Positions 46,301 through 57,431 of a stretch of 64,000 nt of DNA are shown piece by piece (positions within the stretch are counted from its first letter, which is position 1; each line of letters starts with the position of its first letter). A program made the translations under genes and the position numbers. Below the pieces are notes generated by a model that was given only the letters and a program-made list of their open reading frames with translations, ran no database searches and was not told the origin of the DNA. Source of the stretch: Haematobia irritans (taxonomy: Eukaryota > Arthropoda > Insecta > Diptera > Muscidae); NCBI RefSeq assembly GCF_050003625.1, contig NC_134399.1:222760975-222824974 (forward strand), given 5' to 3'.

Positions 46301-47028
46301 TTATTTATATAAAAAATTTTGTCAAAATTTTATTTCTATACAAAATTTTACAAAAATTTTATTTCTATAAAAATGTTGTCAAAATATTTTTTTTATAGAA
46401 AATTTTGTCAAAAATAATCGATTGTTTCTATGACCCCAAGCCGAACAAAACTAATAACCAGAATAAAAATTTATTTCTATAGAAAATTTTTTAAAAATGT
46501 TATTTTTATATAAACTTTTGTCAACATTTTATTTCTATAGAAAATTTGTCAATATTTTATTTCTATAGAAAATTTGTCAACATTTTATTCCTATAGAGAA
46601 TTTTATAAAAATTTTATTTTTATAGAATATTTTATCAACATTTCAATTGTATAGTAAATTTGTTAAAGTTTTATTTCTATAGAAAATTTTGTCAATATTT
46701 TATTTCTAAAGAAGATTTTGTGAAAATTTTACTTCTATAGAAAACTTGATAGACACTTTTATTTCTATAGAAAAATTTGTACAAATTTTATTTCTATAGA
46801 AAATTTTGCAAAAATTGTATTCCTATAGAAATTTTGTCAAAATATTATTTTTATATAAAATTTTGTCATAATTGTATTTTTTATAGAAAATTTTGTCAAA
46901 ATTTTATTTTCGTAGAAAATTGTGTTAAACTATTATTTCTTTGGGGAATTTTGTAAATATTGTATTTGTATAGAAAATTTTGGAAAAATTGTATTTCTAT
47001 AGAAAATTTGTCAACATTTTATTTCGGT
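43385..47028 (+). repeat. 29-bp minisatellite array, interrupted
   Basis: About 3.1 kb of the CTATAGAAAATTTTGTCAAA-type unit plus a 548-bp MITE insertion (44113-44660). A higher-order block with the landmark TTTCAATTATATAGTAAATT recurs near 43926, 45105, 45368 and 46630, so blocks of several units were duplicated. A non-repeat patch lies at 46415-46465. Apparent 60-80-codon frames (FYFYRKF-type) are repeat artefacts. Confidence 0.92.
44113..44660 (-). mobile_element. TA-flanked AT-rich MITE G2
   Basis: Inverted copy of G1. It begins CACAGAAAAAAATATCACC and ends TTTTTTTGTGTG, with TA at 44111-44112 and 44661-44662. The TA lies in the centre of the CTATAG palindrome of a minisatellite unit, and removing the element restores TTTCTATAGAAAGTTTTG. 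It therefore inserted after the array formed. Confidence 0.9.
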
Positions 47029-47110
47029 CTATATGGGGGCTATATCAAAACATGGACCGATATATACTAAATTTAGCACCGCTCTTTATAATATGTGTCT
47101 TTAATATTTT
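47029..47110 (+). repeat. DINE family C internal fragment
   Basis: CGGTCTATATGGGGGCTATA followed by AAACATGGACCGATATATAC and GCACCGCTCTTTAT matches the family C unit. About one half-unit survives. Confidence 0.7.
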
Positions 47111-47179
47111 TGATTTGCTTTTAAAGAAAAGTTTTTTTGCATCAAAAGGGATTTTAGTTTTGTGTAAAATTTCATTGAT

Positions 47180-48170
47180 TGGAAACAAAGCTATTCTTTC
47201 AGTGTGTTTATAACCTAGAGAAGGAATATGATCACCCCATACTTAAGGGTATTCCGAGATAGTTTTTTCAACGTGTCCTGACTGCTGATTAAACATTGAT
47301 TCACAGATGCCAAGGAGCATTCTAAACAGCAAAGCTCAGAATGAAGCGCACCTCTCTATTTGATGAAAACACCAGAGATGATAAATATAGCCGGTTAAAA
47401 CGACCGATTCATGAGATTCGCTCAAAAGTAAGGCTCACGAACAATCTCACTCTCACCAACAAATGATGATGCTACGCGTACTAATGAAAAATGCAAAAAT
47501 ATATTCCTTTCTTGGACAAGAACCAAAAATATTTCAGTTGTGTTTTACTCAAAATAAGCTACTACATTCGGTTAAAAAAAAACACCGACACACTGAAAAA
47601 AAGGATCATTCCGTTTGTATGGGCCAAATTATATCACATCGTTCTCTTCACTTTACCGCTTTTATTGGCATATAAATTCAATTGAACGGTAATATTTCAT
47701 AAATTTCAATAAAAAGGTGATAGGCGAACTAAAATTTCATTAACATTCAGTGAACAGACAGATAACAGGATACGGAAATCTCGCCCCATGATGATCCGCA
47801 CACACACAAGCGTAACTACACAAACCACAAAGTCAGCCATATGACTTCCGTCTCATTGCACATTTCTGCGGACTCTAGCGGAATGTGTACTCGTAATCAT
47901 AAAACTGAAAATATTGATTTTAAAATTTGTTGTGGTCACGTAGGCGTTAATTTTCTGGCCACAAAGTGTTTGCTGATTACACACACACACAAATACACAC
48001 ACGCATACCGACTCCTAGAATATTTACCACCAATATATGAGAATAAAGTGACGGCCGATTACCATATTTATATTTAGAGTTATGGTCAATTCGACGTTGG
48101 GACAGTGGGGAATTTTGATCGTTAGTGTTAATAGTGTATAGCATTGGGTTCTAGTTCATTTTAAATTACA
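47180..48170. other. Unassigned DNA with no recognisable gene
   Basis: Frames up to 78 codons are unconvincing. A CACACACACACAAATACACA tract lies at 47980-48003. No element ends were found. Confidence 0.55.
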
Positions 48171-48176
48171 TATAAA

Positions 48177-51100
48177 AACAAGTAAGGAAAGTCTAAAGTC
48201 GGGCGGGGCCGACTATATTATACCCTGCACCACATTGTAGATCTAAATTTTCGATACCATCACATCCGTTAAATGTGTTGGGGGCTATATAGAAAGGTTT
48301 GTCCCAAATACATACATTTAAATATCACTCGATCTGGACAGAATTTGATAGACTTCTACAAAATCTATAGACTCAAAATTTAAGTCGGCACTAGGGTGAA
48401 ACGCAATGTTAGTAAATACAAGTAAGGAAAGTCTAAAGTCGGGCGGGGCCGACTATATTATACCCTGCACCACTTTGTAGATCTAAATTTTCGATACCAT
48501 ATCACATCCGTCAAATGTGTTGAGGGCTATATAGAAAGGTTTGTTCCAAATACATACATATAAATATCACTCGATTTGGACAGAATTTGATAGACTTTTA
48601 CAAAATCTATAGACTCAAAATTTAAGTTGGCTAATGCACTAGGGTGGAACACAATTTTAGTAAAAAAAATATGGGAAACATTTAAATCTAAAGCAATTTT
48701 ATTTATCATTTATTGCTCGATATATATGTATTAGAAGTTTAGGAAAATTAGAGTAATTTTTACAACTTTTCGACTAAGCAGTGGCGCTTTAACAAGGAAA
48801 ATGTTGGTATTTTGACCATTTTTGTCGAAATCAGAAAAACATATATATGGGAGCTATATCTCAATCTGAACCGATTTCAATCAAATTTGGCACACAAATT
48901 TCAACCCAATTGGGCCAAAACTCTGGCTTCTGGGGCCATATAAGCCCATATCGGGTGAAAAATATATATGGAAGCTATATCTAAATCTGAACCGATTTCA
49001 ATCAAATTTGGCACGCATAGCAACAATGCTAATTCTACTTCCTGTGCAAAATTTCAACTAAATCGGAGTTAAAAATTGGCCTCTGTGGTCCTATGAGTGT
49101 AAATCGGGCGAAAGATATATATGGGAGCTATATCTAAATCTGAACCGATTTCTTCCAAAATCAATAGGGTTCTATTCTGACCCAAATTAGGAACATATGC
49201 CAAATTTGCAGGTGATTGGACTTAAATTGCGACCTAGACTTTGATCACAAAAATGTGTTCACAGACAGACGGACTGACGGACATGGCTATATCGACTCAG
49301 AGACCCACCCTGAGCATTATTGCCAAAGACACCATGTGTCTATCTCGTCTCCTTCTGGGTGTTACAAACATATGCACTAACTTATAATACCCTGTTCCAC
49401 AGTGTGGCGCAGGGTATAAATATGGGGAACATTTAAATCTGAAGCAATTTTAAGGAAACTTCTCAAAAGTTTATTTATGATTTATAGCTCGATATATATG
49501 TATTAGAATTTTAGGAAATTAGAGTCATTTTTACAACTTTTCGACTAAGCAGTGGCGATTTTACAAGGAAAATGTTGGTATTTTGACCATATTTGTCGAA
49601 ATCAGAAAACACATATATATGGGAGCTATATCTAAATCTGAACCGATTTCAACCAAATTTGGCACGCATAGCAACAATGCTAATTCTACTTCCTGTGCAA
49701 AACTTCAACTAAATCGGAGTTAAAAATTGGCCTCTGTGGTCCTATGAGTGTAAATCGGGCGAAAGATATATATGGGAGCTATATCTAAATCTGAACCGAT
49801 TGCAACGAAATTTGGCACACATGACTACACTACTAATTGTATTTATAGTGCAAAATTTCAACCGAATTGGGCCAAAACTTTGGATTCTAGGACCATATTA
49901 GTCCATATCGGGCGAAAGATATATATGGAAGCTGTATCTTAATCTGAACCAATTTCAATCAAATTGAGTACAATTAACTACACTGCTAATTGTGCTCCTA
50001 GTGCAAAATTTCAACCAATTTGGGCCAAAAATCTGGCTTCATATTAGTCTATATCGGGCGAAAGATATATATGGGAGATATATCTATATCTGAACCGATT
50101 TCAATCAAATTTGGAACACATAACTATACTACTAATTGTACTCCTAGTGCAAAATTTTAACCAAATTGGGCCAAAACTCTGGCTTCTGGGGCCATATAAG
50201 TCCATATCGGACGAAAGATATATATGGAAGCTATATCTAAATCTGAACCGATTTCAATCAAATTTGGCACACATGACTACTAATTGTACTACTTGTGCAA
50301 AATTTCAAGCTAATCGGGATAAAACTCTGGCTTCTGGGTCCATATAAGTGCATATCGGGCGAAATATATATATGGGAGCTATATCTAAATCTGAACCGAT
50401 TTCAATCAAATTTGGCACACATAACTATACTACTAATTGTACTCCTAGTGCAAAATTTCAACCAAATTGGCCGAAACTCTGGCTTCTGGGGCCATATAAG
50501 TCCATATCGGACGAAAGATATATATGGGAGCTATACCTAAATCTGAATCGATTTCTTCCAAAATCAAAAGGGTTCTATTCTGACCCAAAAAAGGAACATG
50601 TGCCAAATTTGAAGGTGATTGGACTTATATTGCGACCTAGATTTTGATCACAAAAATGTGTTCACGAAGACGGACGGACGGACAGACGGACATGGTTATA
50701 TCGACTCAGGGAACCACCCTGAGCATTATTGCCAAAGACACCATGTGTCTATCTCGTCGCCTTCTGGGTGTTACAAACATATGCACTAACTTATAATACC
50801 CTGTTCCACAGTGTGGCGCAGGGTATAAATATGGGAAACATTTAAATCTGAAGCAATTTTAAGGAAACTTCGCAAAAGTTTATTAATGATTTATCGCTCG
50901 ATATATATGTATTAGAAGTTTAAGAAAATTAGAATCATTTTTACAACTTTTCGACTAAGCAGTGGCGATTTTACAAGGAAACTGTTGGTATTTTGAGCAT
51001 TTTTGTCGAAATCAGAAAACACATATATATGGGAGCTATATCTAAATCTGAACCGATTTCAACCAAATTTGGCACGCATAGCAACAATGCTAATTCTACT

Positions 51101-51634
51101 TCCTGTGCAAAATTTCAACTAACTCGGAGTTAAAAATTGGCCTCTGTGGTCCTATGAGTGTAAATCGGGCGAAAGTTATATATGGGAGCTATATCTAAAT
51201 CTGAACCGATTGCAACCAAATTTGGCACACATGACTACACTACTAATTGTGTTTGTAGTGCAAAATTTCAACCGAATTGGGCCAAAACTCTGGCTTCTGG
51301 GGCCATATAAGTCCATATCGGACGAAAGATATATATGGGAGCTATACCTAAATCTTAACCGATTTCTTCCAAAATCAAAAGGGTTCTATTCTGACCCAAA
51401 AAAGGAACATGTGCCAAATTTGAAGGTGATTGGACTTATATTGCGACCTAGACTTTGAGCACAAAAATGTGTTTACGAAGACGAACGGACGGACGGACAT
51501 GGTTATATCGACTCAGGGAACCACCCTGAGCATTATTGCCAAAGACACCATATGTCTACCTCGTCTCCTTCTGGGTGTTACAAACATATGCACTAACTTA
51601 TAATACCCTGTTCCACAGTGTGGCGCAGGGTATA
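48177..51634 (+). mobile_element. Tandem DINE-like family B units
   Basis: The 5' end AACAAGTAAGGAAAGTC with GTCGGGCGGGGCCGAC and TATACCCTGCACCAC occurs twice in tandem (48177 and about 48419), 241 bp apart. Then three consecutive 3' halves follow, each ending with the hairpin GTGTGGCGCAGGGTATAA at 49418, 50827 and 51634. The second and third restart with TATGGG(G/A)AACATTTAAATC. Units repeat GGGAGCTATATCTAAATCTG and AACCGATTTCAATCAAATTT. Three GACGGAC microsatellites sit at 49266, 50670 and 51482. The arrangement suggests tandem amplification without the 5' end. No coding content. Confidence 0.87.
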
Positions 51635-51639
51635 ATGAC

Positions 51640-52620
51640 TGACTTTGGAGCTATCAGCGTTGCAAACACATGGTAGGGCTTCCAAGTCTTCATTAGTTTT
51701 GGAACATTTTGGTGAAAATTTCTAAAAACATATGTTAAGAACACGGTTAACATCCGTGTTAAGAACGCATTTCATTCACTGGATTATAATGAGAATCAAA
51801 AGATCACATTTTAGAAATTTGCAAAGATGACTTTCCGACTTCTATCAAATTGCAAAACGTTGATCCCACTGTGTCTTATTGCGTATACTGCCAGCAATTT
51901 TAAGCCCCCATAAATAGCGTGTGGCATATGAAATTCATAATTTTATAATGTCACAATGTGGACATACAAAAGCCTACATCCTCGTTGTTTTTGTTGCATT
52001 TATGTTTGTTAATAATTTTTACAGAAAAAAAAAAATATCCGTGAGTCCATAACTGACCAACCAGTAGAACGATTGAACGATTGTCAATATTTGTTTAGGT
52101 TGCACTAAATCCCGATATAATGAGTCCGAGGCCATTCATGCGTAATGCAACTCCATCCTCTGTGCTCGAATTTTTCCTGCATTCATTAAAAATCAAATTG
52201 ACTTTAGATTTGCCACGGGGGGTGTGTGTGTAGATTGTGTCATTCAAAATAGAATTAAAATTAATTTCCCAATTTAAATCAATAATTTAATTTTAATTAA
52301 ATTAAGAAATATTGTGAAAATGTTAAATTGTTCATCTTGGTCTTTGACTGAGCTCTTTCCACTTTAGAAAAAATTAGAAATAAGTCATTCCAGAGGAAAT
52401 ATTTTGCTGTGATTCAAAACTGCATCCGCGTATTTTTATAGCACTTGCAAGTCAACCATAATGGATGGAAGGTAATTAGATACAGCCACATAAACGTCAA
52501 GTATGCATGGAGGATTGCAAACACATATATCTGTGCACTTGAAAAGAAAAGTGCACTCAGAGAAATTATTTTCGTAAATAGTGTCAGAATGTATATACTT
52601 TCATAGTGGTTTCATAATGG
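51640..52620. other. Unassigned DNA with no recognisable gene
   Basis: AT-rich unique-looking DNA with GGGGTGTGTGTGTAG at 52218. No recognisable ORF or repeat ends. Confidence 0.55.
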
Positions 52621-52628
52621 GTTTGGAC

Positions 52629-52806
52629 TAGAGATGTGCACGTGAATAAAAGTTTACTCAAGCTCACGCACACTCACGAAGGAAAAATCTTACTCACGCA
52701 CACTCATGCACGATATTGTTTCGTAGGACTCACGCACACTCACGAAAAGAAAATTTGTGCTCATGAGCGTGACTCACGACAATTTCGTGTCACGTGCACA
52801 CCTCTA
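52629..52806. mobile_element. hAT-type MITE, 178 bp, 8-bp TSD
   Basis: GTTTGGAC is duplicated at 52621-52628 and 52807-52814. The ends are TAGAGATGTGCACGTGA and TCACGTGCACACCTCTA, a 17-bp TIR with one mismatch. Inside, CTCACGCACACTCACGA recurs three to four times, with one inverted TCATGAGCGTGACTCACGA. The TIR includes CACGTG. No coding capacity. Confidence 0.93.
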
Positions 52807-52823
52807 GTTTGGACACAAATTTT

Positions 52824-53735
52824 TTATACTCTAAACCACTTAGTGGTCAGGGTATAATAAGTTAGATCTGCCAAAAAAATGTGCCTACCAGAAATATTGA
52901 TTTTAGACCCCATATATATATATACCGATCGACTCAGAATCACCTCGATCTAGCGCTTGGTGTCCGTCTGTCCATGTATTTGTTGTTCACAGGATTGCGG
53001 TCGCAATTATTAACCAATTTTGATGAAATTTGGTACAGGGAGTTTCTTGGGCACAAGGACGAACGCTATTGAATTTGGAAGAAATCGGATCAAATTTAGA
53101 TATAGCTCCCATATATATGTATCGCCCGTAATCCCAGCGAAACGTTGGATGGAAATAATGGAATAATTCAATTCTTGCTTTATTCGCATTTTAAAGTGAC
53201 CTTGAAAGCCCATTAAAAAACAAAAGCTAATAATTAAGGAAAAAAGGTCGATAAACTAAATAAACTTGGGGTTACGTTGCGCTTTTTTATAAACGGATCG
53301 TCACCAAATTTGGCAAAAAATAGCCTTTTTCATCGCCCTTCAAGTCTGCAAAATTTAATCCAAATCGATTCAGATTTAGATATAGCTCTCATATATATGT
53401 ATCGCCCGATTTTTCCAAATTTGACCACAAAACCCTTATATATTAACCGATCTTACTCAAAGTTGGCTAAAAGTAATCTTCTATAGCACTAACTAGATGT
53501 GCAAAAAATCATGGAAATCGGCTCAGATTTAGCTAAAGCTCCCATATATATGTACCGCCCGATTTTTCTAAATTTGGCTATAAAACCCTTATTTATCAAC
53601 CGATGTAATCTTCTATAGCACTGTATGTAATCTTCTATAGCACTGTATGTGCAAAATTTCATCGAAATCGGTTCAGATTGAGATATAGCTCCCATACATA
53701 TGTATAGCCCGATTTGCCATAGACCTTTATTTATT
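52824..53735 (-). mobile_element. DINE-like family B element, inverted, 5'-truncated
   Basis: The 3' hairpin TATACTCTAAACCAC...GGTCAGGGTATAATA lies at 52826-52860. A short GTCCGTCTGTCC tract follows at 52962, then units read as GCTCCCATATATATGTATCG. A segment at about 53128-53265 does not match the family and looks like a ~135-bp insertion. The 5' end is replaced by a 29-bp array at 53740. The area 52905-52930 is the empty-site counterpart for MITE G1. Confidence 0.8.
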
Positions 53736-53739
53736 AAAA

Positions 53740-55545
53740 CAAAATTTTATTTCTGTAGAAAATTTTGTAAAAATTTTATTTCAAGGGAATATTTTGTAAA
53801 AATTTCATTTTTTTAGCAAATTTTGTCAAAATTGTATTTCTTTAGAAAACGTTGTCAAAATTTGATTTCTTTACAAAACTTTGCCAAAATTTTATTTCTT
53901 TTGAAAATTTTGTCAAAATTTTATTTCTTTAGAAAATTTTGTCAAAATTTTATTTCCTTAGAAATTTTCTATTGAAATTTTTTTGTCAACATTTTATTTC
54001 TTTAAAATTTTTTTGAAAAATTTTATTTCTATAGAAAATTTTGTCAAAATTTTGTTTCTTCAGAAAATGTTTGAAACATTTTACTTCTATAGAAAATTAT
54101 TTCAAATTTTTATTTCTATAGAAAATGTTGTCAAAATTTTATTTCTTTTTATTTCTATAACAAATTTTGTAAACATTTTATTTCTGTAGAAAATTTTGTC
54201 AAAATTTTATTTCAATGGAATATTTTGTAAAAATTTTATTTCTTTAGAAAATTTTGTCAAAATTTCATTTCTTTAGAAAACGTTCTCAAAATTTGATTTC
54301 TCTAGAAAATTTTGTTAAAATTGTATTTCTATAAAAAATGTTGTCAAAATTTTATTTCAAGGGAATAGTTTGTAAACATTTTATTTCTGTTGTTTCTTTA
54401 GAAAATTTTGTCAAAATTTCATTTCTTTACAAAACTTTGTCCAAATTTGATTTCTTTATAAAATTTTGTCAAAATTTTATTTCTATAAAAAATTTTGTCA
54501 AAATTTTATTTCTGTAGAAAATTTTGTCAAAATTTGATTTCTTTAGAAAACTTTGTCAACATTTCATTTCTTTAGAAAATTTTGTCAAAATTTTATTTCT
54601 AAAAAAAATGTATTTCTATAGAAAATTTTGTCGAAATTTTATTTCTTCAGACATTTTGTGAAAAATTATATTTCTATAAAAAATTTTGTCAATTTTTTTT
54701 TCTATAGAAAATTTTGTCAAAATTTTATTTCTTCCGAAAATGTTTGGAAAATTGTATTTCTATAAAAAATGTGGTCAAATTTTTATTTCTATAAAAAGTT
54801 TTGTCAAAATTTTATTTCAGAACTTCATTTCTTTAGAAAACTTTGTCAACATTTTATTTCTATAGAAAATTTTGTCAAAATTTTATTTCTAAAAAAATTA
54901 TTTCTATAGAAAATTTTGTCAAAATTTTAGTTATTTAGAAAATTTTGTAAACATTTTATTTCTGCAGAAATTTTGTGAAAAATTTTATTTTCATGGAAAA
55001 TATTGTCAATTTTTTTTTCTATAGAAAATTTTGTCAAAATTTTATTTCTATAGAAAATGTTGTCAAAATTTTATTTCTTCAGAAAATCCTTGGATTATTT
55101 CTAACATATAAAAATTTTTGTCAACATTTTATCTCTGTAGAAAATTTTGTCAAAATGTTATTTCAAGGGAATATTTTGCCAAAATATCATTTCTTTAGAA
55201 AACTTTGTCAAAATTTGATTTCTTTAGAAAATTTTGTCAAAATATTATTTCAAGGGAATATTTTGTAAAAATTTCATTTCTTTAGAAAACTTTGTCAAAA
55301 TTTTATTTCTATAGAAAATTTTGTCAAATTTTATTTTTTTTAGAAAATTTTGTCAAAATTTGATTTCTTTTGAAAATTTGTCAACTTTTTATTTTTATAG
55401 AAAATTAAAGTATCTCTTAGTTGGAGAGGAATATGTTGCAAAATCTACCAAAAACATGAAGAATTGTACCAATCTGCGAAACAGTAGAAAGTCCACCATT
55501 TTTGGTAGAATTCTACCAACTGTGGCAACCGTGAGTATGAGGCTT
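53740..55545 (+). repeat. 29-bp minisatellite array with hAT-like F family edge
   Basis: About 1.67 kb of TTTCTWTAGAAAATTTTGTC-type units (53740-55410). This array is dominated by the CTTTAGAAA variant, where the central palindrome is broken. It ends in TTTTGGTAGAATTCTACCAA and CTGTGGCAACCGTG (55498-55533), the same edge as in F1 (9231, inverted) and F2 (23027). Its other terminus was not found. Confidence 0.85.
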
Positions 55546-55799
55546 AAGGGGAATAGTTTTGAATTTTTAAAACAGAAAATATCGAACCGTATGTACCTTT
55601 ATCGAACCTTTAGAAATTCGTACAATTCGATACACAAGTATTATGTTACAAATTGTACAATTCCAAAAAAAGGAGGGATCAAACAATTTGACAACACGAA
55701 TTTTTTTACGTCGCTCATTTTGGTACTAACATTTTTCTAAACAAAGTAATTTTTAGTACATAAATGTGAACCACACCTAAACGCCATGTTTTTTTTTCA

Positions 55800-56626
55800 A
55801 ATTTTATTTGACATTTCTCTATTTCAGACTTACTCAATTTGAACCATGGACGTTGTGAATGGGCAGAATGGTTCCAAGAAATGGCAACAGTGGATGATCA
55901 ATTTTCGAAGAAAATCATCTTCAGTGATGAGGCACATTTTCACCTCAGTGGATTCGTCAATAAACATAATTGCCGCATTTGGGCGAATGAAAATCCAAGA
56001 GTGATTGTCGAAAAACCAATGCACCCACAAAGAGTGACTGTTTGGTGCGGTTTATGGGCTGGCGGCATCATTGGGCCGTATTTTTTCCAAAATGAGGCCG
56101 GTCAGGCAGTTACTGTGAATGGTGTTCGCTATCGTGAGATGATAACGAACTTTTTATGGCCCGAATTGGAAGATATGGATGTGGACGATATGTGGTTTCA
56201 GCAGGACGGTGCCACTTGCCACACAGCTAACGAAACAATGGCTCTTTTGCGCAACAAATTCAATGGCCGTGTTATCTCACGTAATGGCGATGTCAATTGG
56301 CCGCCAAGATCATGTGATTTGACACCGTTGGACTTTTTCCTTTGGGGTTATTTGAAAGAAAATGTATACGTCGATAAGCCAGCAACAATTCAAGAGCTAA
56401 AGGATGAGATAATTCGGCACATTAACGGCATAGAACCTCCATTATGCCTCAGCGTCATCGAAAATTTGGACCATCGGATGAAGGTGTGCCACCGAGGTCG
56501 CGGAGACCATTTGGCCGATATTTTGTTCCATACATAATTGAGTAATACCAATATATCATAATAAAATTACAATAATTTCGTAAATAGTTTGTGTTTTATT
56601 CGGCCCTTGAAATTTTAACCACCCTT
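55800..56626 (+). mobile_element. DD41D mariner-like element, 5'-deleted
   Basis: The 3' TIR TTTTAACCACCCTT ends at 56626 and is followed by TA (56627-56628). The matching start AAGGGTGGTTAAAA is not found upstream, so the 5' TIR and HTH region are lost; the left edge near 55800 is approximate. The CATAATAAAATTAC stretch after the stop could be a polyadenylation signal. It is a different lineage from the copy at 10259: TIR sequence and protein differ clearly. Confidence 0.82.
55839..56537 (+). pseudogene. DD41D mariner transposase, catalytic domain
   Basis: The frame opens upstream without an ATG; counting residues from the TTG at 55839, the frame is open to the stop at 56537. WAEWFQEMATVDD leads into IFSDEAHFHLSGFVN with the first Asp (residue 30). 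WFQQDGATCHTA holds the second (123), and CDLTPLDFFLWGYL the third (165), again 41 residues between the last two. The domain is free of stops and frameshifts and aligns without gaps to the copy at 10419-11087 through this core. The DNA-binding half is missing, so it cannot act alone. Confidence 0.88.
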
Positions 56627-56639
56627 TATAGTTAAGGGT

Positions 56640-57237
56640 ATTTTTGAATATGGTACCTGTAGCAATACAAAACGTACAATTTATTTTATTCAGTACACAT
56701 AAATATTAAATATAGGGCGGAATATTGTTGAAAATATAAACTAAAAAATCAATCAATCAAGTCTTTGGAATTTTTGGAACAGAATTTTGTGTTTAAAGTA
56801 ATTATTTTGGTATTTATTCCGAACCCAGAAAGTGGATAATTTAGCGCTCAATTCTCTTTTAAATTTAAATTCTCTGTACTTGATTCTAGGAAACAACATT
56901 TAAATTATTCTTATTTGTCTTTAATGACCAATGTAATATTAAGGGTTTTAATTCTTTGCGATGGGCTATTTTTGTTCAATTTGTTTTTTTTTTTTTTTTT
57001 TGTTTGAAGATGCAAATAAAACAAATTTATTTCATCATTTCCTGGACGTTTCGTCGGTTTTTTTCGACTTTTTCAACAGGGTTTTTATTGATAAATAATT
57101 TTTTTATTCCTTACATCCCAATTATTTCACTTATTTTATATAAAATGTGGACTTCACGACAAATAAAATGTAAATAAATCAATAACTTAATGTAAAACGT
57201 TTATAATCAGACTTAAAAACTATTATCACAGATCTGT
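56640..57237. other. Unassigned DNA including a family I piece
   Basis: 56745-56950 resembles I1 (CAAGTCTTTGGAATTTTTGG, AATTCTCTTTTAAATTTAAA, GTACTTGATTCTAGGAA), a decayed MITE without clear ends. An 18-T run lies at 56984-57001. No gene was recognised. Confidence 0.55.
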
Positions 57238-57250
57238 ACTCTCTAAGTTA

Positions 57251-57324
57251 GGTTAGGTTAGGTGGCAGCCCGATGTATCAGGCTCACTTAGACTATTCAA
57301 TCCATTGTGATACCATATTGGTGA
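57251..57324 (-). mobile_element. Severely 5'-truncated SINE with 13-bp TSD
   Basis: 74 bp of the 3' end of the SINE at 4589-4945: a GGTTAGGTTAGG tail complement followed by TGGCAGCCCGATGTATCAGG. ACTCTCTAAGTTA is duplicated at 57238-57250 and 57325-57337. The head is missing, so this is a 5' truncation during reverse transcription and not later decay. Confidence 0.92.
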
Positions 57325-57431
57325 ACTCTCTAAGTTATTGCAATGGAATATTGTGCTTTTGTATTGTCCTTGTCTTCTTTGGTCCGTTTCGTTTTTTTAT
57401 TCGTTTTTCAGTTTGTTTTCTTCATGCGCTA

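Noticed and set aside
54975..55268. Open frames rich in FYFYRKF and FISIENF repeats (here and in all 29-bp arrays)
   Set aside because: Three 29-bp units equal 87 bp, so low-stop stretches arise by chance. Frames are short and break with every unit-length change.
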